The notes under the pieces are model-generated. The model made no database searches. It had not been told where the DNA came from and worked only from the letters and a program-made list of their open reading frames with translations. Below are positions 42,512 through 53,029 of a stretch of DNA of 64,000 nucleotides, piece by piece (position 1 is the stretch's first letter; each line of letters starts with the position of its first letter). The DNA is from Bordetella genomosp. 9 (GTDB taxonomy: Bacteria > Pseudomonadota > Gammaproteobacteria > Burkholderiales > Burkholderiaceae_B). A program made the translations under genes and the position numbers. The DNA lies in contig NZ_CP021109.1 of NCBI RefSeq assembly GCF_002119725.1, forward strand, positions 1,674,001 through 1,738,000, given 5' to 3'.

Positions 42512-43446
42512 ATCCAATCTCTTGCGGTAAGGAAGCCGGCCAGCGCCGCTTCCGGCGAGCCCGGTTCCGGGTGCCAGTCGTAGCGCCAGTGCGCGACGGG
42601 CGGCATCGACAGCAGAATGGATTCCGTGCGGCCGCCGGATTGCAGGCCGAAAAGCGTCCCGCGGTCGTAGACCAGGTTGAATTCGACGTAGCGGCCGCGG
42701 CGGTATGCCTGAAATGCCCGTTCGCGCTCGCCGTAGGGTTCCTTGCGGCGCAGCTCCACGATGGGCATGTACGCTGGCAGGAAAGCGTCGCCGACATCGC
42801 GGGTCAGGGCAAAGCAGGCGTCGAAGTCGGGCTCGTCCAGATCGTCGAAAAAGACGCCGCCCACGCCGCGCGCTTCGGCCCGGTGCTTCAGGTAGAAATA
42901 TTCGTCGCACCATTTCTTGAAACGCGGGTAGTAGTCCTCGCCATGGGGGGCAAGCGCGTCCCGGCAGGTGCGGTGAAAATGCCGCGCGTCCTCCTCGAAC
43001 GGATAGTAGGGCGTCAGGTCCATGCCGCCGCCGAACCAGAACGCCGTCGTTTCTGCGCTGTGCCGCGCGGGCGCGGCGAACATCCGCACGTTCATGTGGA
43101 CGGTCGGAACATAGGGATTGCGCGGATGCAGGACCAGCGACACCCCCATGGCCTGCCAGGGCCGGCCAGCCAGGTCCGGGCGGCGCGCGCTGGCCGAGGG
43201 CGGCAGGCTTTTGCCCATGACGTGGCTGAACAACACCGCGGCGCGCTCGAACACATGGCTGTTTTCGATCATCCGCGAAACGCCCCCGCCGCCCTCCGCG
43301 CGCTGCCAGGCATCGGTGCGGAAAGTCGCGCCATCGACCTGCTCCAAGGCGGCGACGATGCGGGCTTGCAGGCCCGTGAAGTATTCACGCGCGCGGTCCG
43401 GATCGGGTGTGCCGGCGACCATGGAAGAGGAGGCCGGCGCCATCAT
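42508..43446 (-). CDS. hemF: oxygen-dependent coproporphyrinogen-III oxidase
   Basis: HemF decarboxylates coproporphyrinogen III to protoporphyrinogen IX with O2 in heme synthesis. The 312-residue protein carries the family signatures [34 protein letters not shown] and [19 protein letters not shown]. The start overlaps the purD stop (ATGATG; the second ATG is also possible). The upstream frame extension lies antisense to purD and was ignored. Confidence 0.96.
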   Translation of the reverse strand: MMAPASSSMVAGTPDPDRAREYFTGLQARIVAALEQVDGATFRTDAWQRAEGGGGVSRMIENSHVFERAAVLFSHVMGKSLPPSASARRPDLAGRPWQAMGVSLVLHPRNPYVPTVHMNVRMFAAPARHSAETTAFWFGGGMDLTPYYPFEEDARHFHRTCRDALAPHGEDYYPRFKKWCDEYFYLKHRAEARGVGGVFFDDLDEPDFDACFALTRDVGDAFLPAYMPIVELRRKEPYGERERAFQAYRRGRYVEFNLVYDRGTLFGLQSGGRTESILLSMPPVAHWRYDWHPEPGSPEAALAGFLTARDWI

Positions 43447-44744
43447 GCTGCCTTGGGTTTCGCCGGGCCGCGTTTCAGCGCCCGCCAGCCGATGTCCGTA
43501 CGGTACTGCCGGCCGTCGAAAGCGATGCGGTCCACCGTCTCGTAGACCCGCTCCCGTGCCATGCGCACCGAATCGCCCAGCGCCGTGACGCACAGCACCC
43601 GTCCGCCGGCGGTCGTGATTCTGCCGTCATGGGCCCGCGTGGCCGCATGGAATACCATGCAATCGCTGGCGTCCTCCGGCAAACCGGTGATGGTGTCGCC
43701 GGTGCGCGGCGTGCCCGGATAATTGTGCGCGGCCAGAACCACGCCCAGCGCCGTGCGGCGGTCCCAGACGATGTCCGCCTGGTCCAGCGTGCCGGCGATG
43801 GCATGTTCCACCACATCCACGAAATCACTCTTGATGCGCATCATGATGGGCTGCGTTTCCGGGTCCCCCATGCGGCAATTGAATTCCAGCACCTTGATGG
43901 CGCGATCCGGGTCGTCGCCGGATGCGATCATCAGGCCCGCGTAAAGGAAGCCCGTGTAGGGCAGCCCGTCGCGCGCCATGCCCTGCACCGTGGGCAGGAT
44001 GACTTCCCGCATGATGCGGTGATGCAGTTCTGGCGTTACCACCGGCGCGGGCGAATAGGCGCCCATGCCGCCCGTATTCGGACCCTGGTCGCCGTCCAGC
44101 AAGCGCTTGTGGTCCTGGCTGGTGGCCAGCGCCAGGACGTTGCGGCCGTCCACCATGACGATGAAGCTGGCCTCTTCGCCTTCCAGGCATTCCTCGATGA
44201 CGACGCGCGCGCCGGCCGCGCCGAGCGAGCCGTCGCCCAGCATGGCGTCCACCGCCGCGTGCGCCTCATCGAGGGTGGTGGCAACCACCACGCCTTTCCC
44301 GGCCGCCAGCCCGTCGGCCTTGATGACGATGGGGGCGCCTTCCTGATCGATGTAGGCGTGCGCCTGGGCGGGGTCGCTGAAGGTCTGGTAGCGCGCGGTG
44401 GGTATGTTGTGCCGCACCATGAAGGCTTTGGCGTAATCCTTGGAGCTTTCCAGCTGGGCCGCCGCCTTGGTTGGCCCGAAGATTTTCAGGCCGCGCGCGC
44501 GGAAGATGTCGACCACGCCGGCCGCCAGCGGCGCTTCCGGCCCGACGACGGTAAAGGCGACGCCTTCGCGCTGGACGAAGTCGGCCAGCTCTTCGGCGCT
44601 GGTGAACGGTACGTTTTGCAAACTGCCGCGTTGCGTGCCGCCGTTGCCGGGCGCCACGAAAACCTTATGGACGCGCGGGGACTGCGCCAGTCGCCAGGCG
44701 AGGGCATGTTCGCGGCCGCCCGAACCGATAACCAGGAGTTTCAT
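43443..44744 (-). CDS. purD: phosphoribosylamine--glycine ligase
   Basis: PurD forms glycinamide ribonucleotide from phosphoribosylamine, glycine and ATP in purine synthesis. The 433-residue ATP-grasp enzyme has the N-terminal [24 protein letters not shown] in the ATP-grasp domain and the signature [20 protein letters not shown]. Length is standard. It lies about 100 nt after yebC on the same strand and is coupled to hemF. Confidence 0.97.
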   Translation of the reverse strand: MKLLVIGSGGREHALAWRLAQSPRVHKVFVAPGNGGTQRGSLQNVPFTSAEELADFVQREGVAFTVVGPEAPLAAGVVDIFRARGLKIFGPTKAAAQLESSKDYAKAFMVRHNIPTARYQTFSDPAQAHAYIDQEGAPIVIKADGLAAGKGVVVATTLDEAHAAVDAMLGDGSLGAAGARVVIEECLEGEEASFIVMVDGRNVLALATSQDHKRLLDGDQGPNTGGMGAYSPAPVVTPELHHRIMREVILPTVQGMARDGLPYTGFLYAGLMIASGDDPDRAIKVLEFNCRMGDPETQPIMMRIKSDFVDVVEHAIAGTLDQADIVWDRRTALGVVLAAHNYPGTPRTGDTITGLPEDASDCMVFHAATRAHDGRITTAGGRVLCVTALGDSVRMARERVYETVDRIAFDGRQYRTDIGWRALKRGPAKPKAA

Positions 44745-44843
44745 AGTCGATGGATAGGATGAATGTAGGCGCGAGGGCAGAACCGCGGGCCGCTGGGGCT
44801 GTGCCCCGGTGTTGCAAGCCCGCCGGTGGCGGGCCGGCGGGAA

Positions 44844-45578
44844 TCATGCGTCGGTTTCATCGAGGACGGCCGTGGTGTAGACCTCCTGGACGTCGTCCAG
44901 CGCTTCCAGGGCGTCGAGGAGCTTCTGCATCTTGACGGCGTCTTCGCCTGCCAATTCGGTTTCGTTCAACGCTTTCATTACGACGCCTTCGACCTCGGCC
45001 TTCAGGCCGGCGGCTTCGAAGGCCTGCTTCAGGGCGGCGTAGTCCGCCGGCGCGCTGATGACTTCTATCACGCCTTCGGAATCGGTGGTGACGTCTTCCG
45101 CGCCCGCTTCCAGGGCGGTCTCCATGACCTTGTCTTCCGGCGTGCCCGGCGCGAAGATGAATTGGCCGCAGTGCTTGAACATGAAGGCGACGGAGCCTTC
45201 CTGGCCCAGATTGCCGCCGTTCTTCGAAAAGGCGTGGCGGACTTCCGCGACGGTGCGGGTGCGGTTGTCCGTCATGCAATCCACGATGACGGCTGCGCCG
45301 CCCACGCCATAGCCTTCGTAGCGGACTTCCTCGTAATTGTCGCCGTCCGCGCCGCCGGCGCCGCGCTGGATGGCGCGCTGGATGTTGTCCTTGGGCATAT
45401 TGGCGTCGGTGGCCTTGTCCCAAGCCAGGCGCAGCCGCGGGTTGCTTTCCGGGTCAGGGCCGCCCGCCCGCGCGGCGACGGTGATTTCTCGGATGATCTT
45501 GGTCCACAGCTTTCCCCGCTTGGCGTCCTGGCGACCCTTGCGGTGCTGAATATTGGCCCATTTACTGTGTCCGGCCAT
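44844..45578 (-). CDS. yebC: YebC/PmpR-family protein
   Basis: A 244-residue protein of the YebC family, starting [22 protein letters not shown]... in the usual way and containing [13 protein letters not shown] and [14 protein letters not shown]. Members were named as transcriptional regulators; more recent work links them to relieving ribosome stalling on proline-rich sequences. It is first in the purD-hemF-nadD group and divergent from the HerA-like ATPase. Confidence 0.95.
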   Translation of the reverse strand: MAGHSKWANIQHRKGRQDAKRGKLWTKIIREITVAARAGGPDPESNPRLRLAWDKATDANMPKDNIQRAIQRGAGGADGDNYEEVRYEGYGVGGAAVIVDCMTDNRTRTVAEVRHAFSKNGGNLGQEGSVAFMFKHCGQFIFAPGTPEDKVMETALEAGAEDVTTDSEGVIEVISAPADYAALKQAFEAAGLKAEVEGVVMKALNETELAGEDAVKMQKLLDALEALDDVQEVYTTAVLDETDA

Positions 45579-45747
45579 GGCTTCTCGAATAGGAGTGAGG
45601 CAAAGGGCAGGTATTTTAACTTGCCGTCCTCCCCGCTGGCGTCACCGCCGGCTTGCAAGCCTCGACGCCCGGATAGAGAATGGCCGCGCCGGAAGGCGTT
45701 ACGCCGGCCGGCGCACCAGACCGCAACAATCTTCTCCGGAGTCCGCC

Positions 45748-47277
45748 ATGTCCGACAATGCCACCCCTGTTCCGCCGCTACCGATCGCCCGGCACGACGG
45801 TCAGGACATTCTGCTGCTTCCCGGCATGGCGAACCGGCATGGATGCATCACCGGGGCCACCGGCACCGGCAAGACTGTCACGCTGCAGGTGTTGGCCGAG
45901 CATTTCTCGCGAATCGGCACGCCGGTATTCATGGCCGACGTGAAGGGCGACCTGACGGGAATTTCCCAGGCGGGCAACCCTACGCCCAAGCTGCGCGAAC
46001 GCCTGGCCGCGCTGGGACTGGCCGAACCGGCCTGGGGCGCCTCGCCGGTCATCATGTGGGACGTCTTCGGGGAACAGGGCCATCCTGTCCGGGCGACCGT
46101 TTCCGATATGGGGCCGCTGCTGCTGTCGCGCATGCTGGAACTGAACGACACGCAGGAAGGCGTCCTCAACCTGGTGTTCAAGGTCGCGGACGACGAAGGT
46201 TTGCTCCTGCTGGATCTCAAGGACCTGCGCGCCATGCTGCAAAGCGTGGCGGACCGCGCGGCGGCGCTCAAGACGCGGTATGGCAACGTCTCGGCCGCCA
46301 CGGTGGGCGCGATCCAGCGCGGGCTGCTGGCGCTCGAATCGCAGGGGGCGGACGCCTTCTTCGGCGAGCCGATGCTCGACGTGGCGGACCTGATGCGCGT
46401 CGATGCGCAGGGCCGCGGGGTGGTCAGCATCCTGGCGGCGGACAAACTCATGCAGGCGCCCCGGCTGTACGGCATCTTCCTGCTGTGGCTGCTTGCGGAT
46501 CTGTACGAAAAACTGCCCGAGGTCGGCGACCCGGACCAGCCGCGGCTGGTCTTTTTCTTCGACGAGGCGCACCTGCTGTTCAATGATGCGCCGCGGGCTC
46601 TGCTGGAAAAGATAGAACAGGTAGTGCGTTTGGTGCGATCCAAGGGCGTCGGCGTCTACTTCGTTACCCAGAACCCGCTGGATATCCCCGAAGCGGTCCT
46701 GGGACAGCTGGGCAACCGGGTCCAGCATGCGCTGCGCGCCTTCACGCCGCGCGACCAGAAAGCGGTGCGGACGGCGGCGCAGACGATGCGGCCCAATCCG
46801 GCCTTCGATATGGAGCAAGCCATCACGGAGCTGGGCGTCGGCGAAGCGCTGGTCTCGCTGCTCGATGCAAAGGGGCGGCCCGATATCACGCAGCGGGCGT
46901 GGATTGCGCCGCCGGCCGGCCGGATCGGTCCGGCCACCCCTGCCGAGCGGCAGTCGCTCCGCACGACTTCGCCCGTGCAGGGCAAGTACGAACAGCAAAT
47001 CGATCGGGAGTCGGCTTATGAAGTGCTGGCGGGGCGAGCCGCCAAACCGGCCGGCGACGATGCCGATGCGCCTGGAGGCGGAACGCCGCCCGCCACGGGC
47101 AAGGAGGCGGGCGGTTTCATGGACGGGCTGGGCGACGTGCTGTTCGGATCCACCGGCCCGCGCGGCGGGCGCCGGGATGGCGTTGTGCAGACCATGGCCA
47201 AAACGGCGATGCGTTCCGTTGCGCGCGAACTGGTGCGCGGCGTTCTGGGCTCCCTGTTGGGATCGCGGCGCCGCTGA
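45748..47277 (+). CDS. HerA/DUF853-family helicase-like ATPase
   Basis: A 509-residue P-loop ATPase of the DUF853 family, related to HerA-type DNA translocases. Walker A GATGTGKT is at 36-43, Walker B with [10 protein letters not shown] has D272-E273, and [10 protein letters not shown] follows as a sensor-like motif. The C-terminus (about 430-509) is low-complexity, ending in a basic [21 protein letters not shown]-like tail. No nuclease partner (NurA) is adjacent, so a DNA-repair role is not supported by context. The ATG was chosen over longer frames because they lack a ribosome binding site. Confidence 0.88.
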   Translation: MSDNATPVPPLPIARHDGQDILLLPGMANRHGCITGATGTGKTVTLQVLAEHFSRIGTPVFMADVKGDLTGISQAGNPTPKLRERLAALGLAEPAWGASPVIMWDVFGEQGHPVRATVSDMGPLLLSRMLELNDTQEGVLNLVFKVADDEGLLLLDLKDLRAMLQSVADRAAALKTRYGNVSAATVGAIQRGLLALESQGADAFFGEPMLDVADLMRVDAQGRGVVSILAADKLMQAPRLYGIFLLWLLADLYEKLPEVGDPDQPRLVFFFDEAHLLFNDAPRALLEKIEQVVRLVRSKGVGVYFVTQNPLDIPEAVLGQLGNRVQHALRAFTPRDQKAVRTAAQTMRPNPAFDMEQAITELGVGEALVSLLDAKGRPDITQRAWIAPPAGRIGPATPAERQSLRTTSPVQGKYEQQIDRESAYEVLAGRAAKPAGDDADAPGGGTPPATGKEAGGFMDGLGDVLFGSTGPRGGRRDGVVQTMAKTAMRSVARELVRGVLGSLLGSRRR

Positions 47278-47280
47278 GGC

Positions 47281-47302
47281 GCCGCCTCCGGGCGGAGGCG
47301 GC
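47281..47302. terminator. GC hairpin between convergent genes
   Basis: GCCGCCTCC and its exact complement flank the loop GGGC between the HerA-like ATPase and class III aminotransferase stops. There is no T-tract; a terminator role is likely but not certain. Confidence 0.5.
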
Positions 47303-47307
47303 TGCCG

Positions 47308-48675
47308 TCAGCCTACGACGTGGCGGGTCACATCTTCCAGCGTACGCTTGAAGCGGGACACCATGTCCCGCACTTCCTCCGGCGTGATGATCAACGGCGG
47401 GCAGAACGCGACAGTATCCTGGATGCCGCGGATGATAAGGCCATGCGCATGCGCCTGTTCGTAGGCGTACCCGCCTGCCTTGCCCAAGGGATCGAAGGGG
47501 CGTTTCGTCGCCTTGTCGGCGACCAGTTCCACGCCGGCAATGAGGCCCACGCCACGGACCTCGCCGATCAGCGGATGGTCAGCCATGGCGCGCAGTTCGC
47601 TTTGCAGGACTTCTCCCGAGCGTGCCGCGTTTTCCACCAGCCTGCGCTCTTCGATCAGATTCAGGTTCTCCAGCGCCACCGCCGTGGCTACGGGATGTCC
47701 GCTGGCGGTGTAGCCGTGACCCAGCGTCCCGACGCGGCCGCTGTTTTCGGCGATGACCTCGTGCACGCGCGGCGACAGCAGGACGGCGGCCAGGGGCATA
47801 TAGGAAGAGGTGATCTGCTTGGACAGCACCATGATGTCCGGCTCGATGCCATAGGTTTGCGAGCCGAAGAAGGTGCCCAGCCGCCCGAATCCCGTAATGA
47901 CCTCGTCGGCGATCACCAGAACGTCGTACTTGCGGCAGACGGCCTGGATCTTCTCCCAATACGTGCGCGGAGGCACGATGACGCCGCCCGCGCCCATCAC
48001 CGGCTCCCCGATGAATGCGGCCACCGTTTCCGGACCTTCCTGGACAATCAGGGTTTCGAGTTCGGCCGCCATGCGCGTGGCGAAATCTTCCTCTGTTTCG
48101 CCCGGATTGGCGTTGCGGTAATGGTGCGGACAGGCGGTGTGCCTGATCTGCGGCAGCGGCAGATCGAAATCGCGATGATTCCCCGGCAAGCCCGTCAGGC
48201 TGGCGGATGCCACCGTAACGCCGTGGTAGCCGCGATGCCGGGCGATGATCTTCTTTTTTTGCGGGCGCCCCAGTGCATTGTTGTAGTACCAGACGAACTT
48301 GATCACCGTGTCGTTGGCTTCGGAACCGGAGTTGGTGAAGAAAGCGCTCGACATCCGGCCCTGCGTATAGCCGATCAGGCGTTCAGCCAGCGCAATCGAG
48401 GGTGAATTCGATTTATGGGTGAACGTGTGATAGTAGGGGAGCTTGGCCATTTGGCGCGATGCCGCCTCGACCAGGCGGGGCTCGCCGAAGCCCACGGCCA
48501 CGCTCCACAATCCAGCCATGCCTTCCAGGAACTTGTTGCCCTGGTCGTCGTAGACATAGATGCCTTCGCCGCGCTCGATTACCCGCGGACCCACGGTACG
48601 GTGCTTGACCGCGTTGGTGTAAGGGTGAAGCTGGTGACGTATGTCCTGTTGGTGGGAGTCGGGCGTGATCGGCAT
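47308..48675 (-). CDS. class III (omega-amino acid type) aminotransferase
   Basis: A 455-residue fold-type I PLP enzyme of the aspartate-aminotransferase-family/omega-transaminase group. It has NSGSEANDTVIKF (phosphate cup), GYHGVTVASASLTG, the aspartate motif VIADEVITGFGRLG and the PLP lysine in VLSKQITSSYMP. Such enzymes use beta-alanine, polyamines or other terminal amines with pyruvate as acceptor; the actual amine is unknown. It is divergent from the tartrate/malate-type dehydrogenase. The in-frame extension upstream of the chosen ATG overlaps that gene antisense and was rejected. Confidence 0.88.
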   Translation of the reverse strand: MPITPDSHQQDIRHQLHPYTNAVKHRTVGPRVIERGEGIYVYDDQGNKFLEGMAGLWSVAVGFGEPRLVEAASRQMAKLPYYHTFTHKSNSPSIALAERLIGYTQGRMSSAFFTNSGSEANDTVIKFVWYYNNALGRPQKKKIIARHRGYHGVTVASASLTGLPGNHRDFDLPLPQIRHTACPHHYRNANPGETEEDFATRMAAELETLIVQEGPETVAAFIGEPVMGAGGVIVPPRTYWEKIQAVCRKYDVLVIADEVITGFGRLGTFFGSQTYGIEPDIMVLSKQITSSYMPLAAVLLSPRVHEVIAENSGRVGTLGHGYTASGHPVATAVALENLNLIEERRLVENAARSGEVLQSELRAMADHPLIGEVRGVGLIAGVELVADKATKRPFDPLGKAGGYAYEQAHAHGLIIRGIQDTVAFCPPLIITPEEVRDMVSRFKRTLEDVTRHVVG

Positions 48676-48937
48676 GGGAATTCCGGAAGAGTCGAGGAGG
48701 GTGGGCCGTGGCAATCCTGGTGCGCGCTTTCGCACCGCGCATGTCCGACATAGTATCCGTCCGCGCCACGTCCGTGAACGGACCGGCGTTGCCGGCTTTG
48801 CGCCATGCAAGGGTCGGATCCGGCCCGCTTGTGTTGCCGCGTCATGGCCGCTGGCCGATAATGGCCCCCGCGCGTCCGTAAGCGGCGGCGCCGCCGGATC
48901 GGGCGGCACGATCACAATCGAATCATGGAGACGGCCA

Positions 48938-50005
48938 GTGGCTGACAAACACAGGATCGCGGTAATTCCCGGGGACGGTATTGGAAAGGAGGTCGTCCCT
49001 GAAGGGCTGCGCGTGCTGGATGCGGCGGCCGCCAAATTCGGCATCCAGTTCCAGTGGGACCATTTCGACTGGAGTTGCGACTATTACGCCAAGCACGGCA
49101 AGATGATGCCGGACGACTGGGCGGCGCAGATCGGCGGCCATGAAGCCATCTTCTTCGGGGCCATCGGGTGGCCTGAAACCGTGCCGGACCATGAGGCGCT
49201 GTGGGGATCGCTGTTCCGCTTCCGGCGGGACTTCGACCAATACATCAATCTGCGGCCTGTGCGGCTGATGCCGGGCGTGGTCTCGCCACTGGCGAACCGC
49301 AAGCCCGGGGATATCGATTTCTTCATCGTCCGCGAAAATACCGAAGGCGAATACTCGAACAGCGGCGGCAAACTCTTTGCGGGCACCGAGCGCGAAGTCG
49401 TGATCCAGGAGAGCGTTTTCACCCGCGTCGGCGCGGAACGCGTCCTGAAGTTCGCGTTCGAACTGGCGCGCAAGCGGGGCAAGCATCTGACCGCGGCGAC
49501 CAAATCCAATGGAATTTCCATTTCCATGCCGTGGTGGGATGAGCGGGTGGCGGAAATGGCGCAGCGCTATCCCGACGTGCGCTGGGACAAGTACCACATC
49601 GACATCCTCTGCGCGCACTTCGTGCAACGGCCGGATATGTTCGACGTGGTGGTGGCGTCCAACCTGTTCGGCGATATTCTGTCGGACCTCGGTCCCGCCT
49701 GCACCGGCACCATCGGCATCGCGCCTTCGGCCAATCTGAATCCGGAACGAAAATTCCCGTCGCTGTTCGAACCCGTCCACGGTTCGGCGCCCGACATCTA
49801 CGGCAAAGGTATCGCCAACCCGATCGGCCAGATCTGGAGCGGGGCGCTGATGCTGGATTTCCTGGGTTATCCCGAAGCGTCCGCCGCCGTCGTCGCCGCG
49901 ATCGAGCACGTGCTGGCCAACGGCCCGCGCACGCCGGATATGAAGGGCGACGCCCGCACCGAAGACGTCGGGCGCGCCGTCGCCGAACGCGTGGCCGCGA
50001 TGTAA
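48938..50005 (+). CDS. tartrate dehydrogenase / D-malate dehydrogenase family protein
   Basis: A 355-residue NAD-dependent beta-decarboxylating dehydrogenase related to isopropylmalate and isocitrate dehydrogenases. IAVIPGDGIGKEV is at the start, FFIVRENTEGEYS is the substrate-loop signature and FEPVHGSAPDIYGKGIANP the cofactor-site motif. The sequence after the GDGIGKEV motif fits the TtuC/DmlA group acting on tartrate or D-malate rather than LeuB. It starts at a GTG with GGAG 7 nt upstream. Longer frames lie antisense to the aminotransferase. Confidence 0.88.
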   Translation: MADKHRIAVIPGDGIGKEVVPEGLRVLDAAAAKFGIQFQWDHFDWSCDYYAKHGKMMPDDWAAQIGGHEAIFFGAIGWPETVPDHEALWGSLFRFRRDFDQYINLRPVRLMPGVVSPLANRKPGDIDFFIVRENTEGEYSNSGGKLFAGTEREVVIQESVFTRVGAERVLKFAFELARKRGKHLTAATKSNGISISMPWWDERVAEMAQRYPDVRWDKYHIDILCAHFVQRPDMFDVVVASNLFGDILSDLGPACTGTIGIAPSANLNPERKFPSLFEPVHGSAPDIYGKGIANPIGQIWSGALMLDFLGYPEASAAVVAAIEHVLANGPRTPDMKGDARTEDVGRAVAERVAAM

Positions 50006-50300
50006 GGTATGGCGGCAGTCGCCTGCCGCGCCGCAACAAAACGTAATTAGTGCGTGTACGGGGCAGTCGAGGCGACCCCGCGACGTGCGGCGCGGCCTGG
50101 TTCGAGCTTCCGGAAAGGCAGAGCGCCTTGTAAGCGGGTTTTCCCCTGCAAGTTTGTAAATTCCGATGGAAATTCAACCTATTGGAAGCGCTGCGGGGGT
50201 ATAGTCTGATTGCCGCGGTGCGCGCTGCGGCGTTACATCTCCCGCGACTGCGGCCCGCTCACGGGAACATTTTTGTACTTTTGGTTTTTTTCGTTCGGGT
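50006..50300 (+). other. AT-richer gap before the glycan-related gene
   Basis: This 295-bp gap has more A/T than its surroundings. A TATAGT at 50200-50205 may be a -10 box, but no matching -35 is apparent. No gene was identified. Confidence 0.4.
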
Positions 50301-51335
50301 TTGGCATTGTTATCTTCCACAGGTTTGGCTGTCGACAACGCGGAGTCCCTGGTTACGGGAAAGGTTTCCGATCAACCGGAAGCCGGCAGCGCCGTTGCGT
50401 CGGGCAATGACACGGTAGGCGACAAGCCGCTCGACCGTTTCTGGCGCAAATGCTATGCGCTGTTTCGTAGCCGCAGGATGCAGCACAATCGCCATCTCTG
50501 GCCGTATGTGTCGATCCGCCGTGACGAGCAGGGCGCCATCTCATCGTTCTCCGCCTTCGGACGCCCGGTGCCGTTGACGCCCCTGTCTCAGGCATTCCAC
50601 GAACAGCACGACGAAGTACACCTTATCCTGAGCGGCCCTTCGGTGGCCGAGATCGCGTACGATCGCCTGCCCATGCAGGCTGCGATGGGGGTCAACGGTT
50701 CGATCTCGCTCGCAAGGCAGTTCGATATCCCGTTCAAGTACTACTGCGTGATCGATCAGAATTTCGTGCGGCGCCGGCTCGACCTGATGCGCGAAGTCGT
50801 CGACCGCGAGCTCACGCTGTTCGTTACCCCCGATGTGCTGCGGTACATGGTGCAGGGCCTGCCCACGCCGGAACGCTACCGGTGCCGCATCTGCGTCATT
50901 GAAGTCGTGTCCGAGCGCGCTTTCCAGCCGCATTGCCGGCCCGAAGAACTGACCGCGATGGCCAGGAAAAACCCCGCGATGTCGCTGTTCGATCCCCGGC
51001 GTTCATTGGGATACAGCTTCGATCTGGCCAGCGGCGTGTTCGACGCGGACACGGTCGCCTATGCCGGGCTGCAAATCCTGGTGGCTGGCGGCGTGCGGCG
51101 CATTTACATGCATGGCCTGGATCTCGGCTTTTCGGGCGCCCGGCGTTTCTACAAGGAAGCCCGACCAGAAAACAGCCGGCTGGTGCGCAATTTCGACCGC
51201 CTGATCGAGCCGTCTTTTCTGCACGCGGCCGCCCTGTTGAAGGAGCGCGGCGTGCATCTGTTCAATCTGTCCATGAACAGCGCCCTGTCCGATCGCATCA
51301 TTCCCAAGGTCGACTGGCGCAATCTCGTTTCCTGA
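50301..51335 (+). CDS. putative LPS/glycan biosynthesis protein (DUF115-like)
   Basis: A 344-residue protein I cannot assign firmly. The segment EVHLILSGPSVAEIAYDRLP, followed by MGVNGSISLARQFDI and YYCVIDQNFVRRR, resembles the Rossmann-like core of DUF115/MAF-type proteins linked to surface-sugar or flagellin glycosylation. The later VRRIYMHGLDLGFSG also fits that fold. No signal peptide or membrane helix is visible. The start is uncertain: the frame opens with TTG codons lacking a Shine-Dalgarno, and the first ATG is only at residue 60, after a region that looks coding. It stands alone, convergent with the efflux operon. Confidence 0.6.
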   Translation: MALLSSTGLAVDNAESLVTGKVSDQPEAGSAVASGNDTVGDKPLDRFWRKCYALFRSRRMQHNRHLWPYVSIRRDEQGAISSFSAFGRPVPLTPLSQAFHEQHDEVHLILSGPSVAEIAYDRLPMQAAMGVNGSISLARQFDIPFKYYCVIDQNFVRRRLDLMREVVDRELTLFVTPDVLRYMVQGLPTPERYRCRICVIEVVSERAFQPHCRPEELTAMARKNPAMSLFDPRRSLGYSFDLASGVFDADTVAYAGLQILVAGGVRRIYMHGLDLGFSGARRFYKEARPENSRLVRNFDRLIEPSFLHAAALLKERGVHLFNLSMNSALSDRIIPKVDWRNLVS

Positions 51336-51371
51336 GCCAGACGGACCGGCGCGCAGCCCTCCGGCGAGATG

Positions 51372-51402
51372 CACGGCGCAACGCGGCCTGCGCCGCGCCG
51401 TG
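51372..51402. terminator. hairpin between convergent genes
   Basis: CACGGCGC at 51372-51379 pairs exactly with GCGCCGTG at 51395-51402, with further GC-rich pairing in the loop. It lies between the glycan-related gene and the end of the efflux operon. No T-tract. Confidence 0.45.
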
Positions 51403-51409
51403 TGCGTAC

Positions 51410-53029
51410 TCAGTGGGCGCCCGCCGCTGCCTCCGTGGCGCCGGCATCCTTGGCGCGCGCGGGACGCGCGAACCAGACCAGACCCGTCAGCAACAGGAAG
51501 ACGATCGCCGAGCCGTAGAACACGTCCAGCGCCGACATCGTGAAGGCCTGGGTGTCCAGCATGCCATTCAGCGCCTGCAGGGCCTGGTCCGCAGTCATCC
51601 CGGCGCTGTGCAAAGCGTCCATGACGGGGCCGTAGGCATGAGCGCCAGGGTGTGCCGCTTCGGTCAAGTGCGCATGGTGCATGGTGGCGCGATTCTCCCA
51701 AAGCGTCGTCGCGATGGAGGTGCCGAACGCGCCCGCGGTGAGCCGGCAGAAGTTGGACAGGCCCGCCGCCGCCGGTATGCGCCATGGCTCCAGCCCCGAC
51801 AAAGTGATCGAGGTCAACGGCACGAAGAACGCAGCCATGGCGGCGCCTTGAATGACCGTGGGCACCATCAACGCGCCGATGTCGGTCTGCGGCGTGAAGC
51901 TCGATCGCATGTAGCAGACAAGGGCGAAGACGATGAAGGCGAACGTGACAAGCTGGCGGGGATCGCGGGTTGCCAGCATGCGGCCCACCACCGGGGTCAG
52001 GGCGATAGCGAGGATTCCCACTGGCGCGGTGACGATACCGGCGTCCGTGGCGGTGTAGTTCATATTGCTTTGCAGCCACAGCGGCAGCAGCACGACGTTG
52101 CCGAAAAACACGCCATAGGCGATGGCGAGCGTCGCGGCGCCGATCGTGAAATTGCGGCCCTTGAAAAGCCGCAGATCGACGATCGGATGCGCCTCGGTCA
52201 ATTCCCAGATGATGAAGAACACGAAAGCGACCACGACCACGACGGCCAGCGTCACGATGGTTGAGCTTTCGAACCAGTCCAGCTCCTTGCCCTTGTCCAG
52301 CATGACCTGCAGCGCGCCCACCCAGACCACCAGCAGCACCAGGCCTGTCTTGTCGATGGGCAGCTTGTGCGTCACCGATTCCCGGTCGCGGTAGATGCGC
52401 CAGCTGAACCAGGCGGCCACCAGACCCACCGGCACGTTGATGTAGAAGATCCACGGCCATGTGTAGTTGTCGGAAATCCATCCGCCCAACAGGGGGCCGG
52501 CCACTGGCGCCACCAAGGTCGTCATGGCCCACACCGCCAACGCCATGCCGGCCTTGTGTTTGGGAAAGCTCGCCAGCATCAGGGTCTGCGACAACGGGAT
52601 CATGGGCCCGGCGACGGCGCCTTGCAGTACGCGGAACGCGATCAGGGCTTCCAGCGTGGGCGCGAAACCGCACAGCCACGACGCCAGCACGAACAGCAGC
52701 GTGGAGGCCAGAAACAGCCGAACCTGCCCGAAGCGCTGCGTCAGCCATCCGGTCAGCGGCACCGTGATCGCGTTGGCCACGGCGAAGGAGGTGATCACCC
52801 ACGTGCCCTGGCTGGTGCTGACCCCCAAGTCGCCGGAGATGGTTGGAATGGACACGTTGGCGATGGACGTGTCCAGCACGTTCATGAACACGGCCGTCGA
52901 CAGCGCGATCGACCCGATTATCCGCGCGCTGCCTTCCAGGGGAGGGTAGGTGCGCGGCGCGGGTGCGGCATTACCGGGCGCTTCCGGTTCCTGCTTCGGG
53001 GCCGGTACGGCATTGCTGGAAGGATTCAT
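51410..53029 (-). CDS. emrB: DHA2-family drug:H+ antiporter, EmrB type
   Basis: A 539-residue major-facilitator protein with about 14 membrane segments. Motifs include NVLDTSIANVSIPTISGDLG in helix 1 and WVITSFAVANAITVPLTGWL in helix 2, both typical of EmrB/QacA proteins. With the membrane-fusion protein and outer-membrane channel encoded just upstream it should export hydrophobic drugs or aromatic acids directly to the outside. The start overlaps the emrA-type stop as ATGA. Substrate unknown. Confidence 0.92.
   Translation of the reverse strand: MNPSSNAVPAPKQEPEAPGNAAPAPRTYPPLEGSARIIGSIALSTAVFMNVLDTSIANVSIPTISGDLGVSTSQGTWVITSFAVANAITVPLTGWLTQRFGQVRLFLASTLLFVLASWLCGFAPTLEALIAFRVLQGAVAGPMIPLSQTLMLASFPKHKAGMALAVWAMTTLVAPVAGPLLGGWISDNYTWPWIFYINVPVGLVAAWFSWRIYRDRESVTHKLPIDKTGLVLLVVWVGALQVMLDKGKELDWFESSTIVTLAVVVVVAFVFFIIWELTEAHPIVDLRLFKGRNFTIGAATLAIAYGVFFGNVVLLPLWLQSNMNYTATDAGIVTAPVGILAIALTPVVGRMLATRDPRQLVTFAFIVFALVCYMRSSFTPQTDIGALMVPTVIQGAAMAAFFVPLTSITLSGLEPWRIPAAAGLSNFCRLTAGAFGTSIATTLWENRATMHHAHLTEAAHPGAHAYGPVMDALHSAGMTADQALQALNGMLDTQAFTMSALDVFYGSAIVFLLLTGLVWFARPARAKDAGATEAAAGAH

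Noticed and set aside
50200-50205. Promoter for the glycan-related gene at TATAGT
   Set aside because: No acceptable -35 at 16-18 nt was found, so I left it as a possible -10 only.
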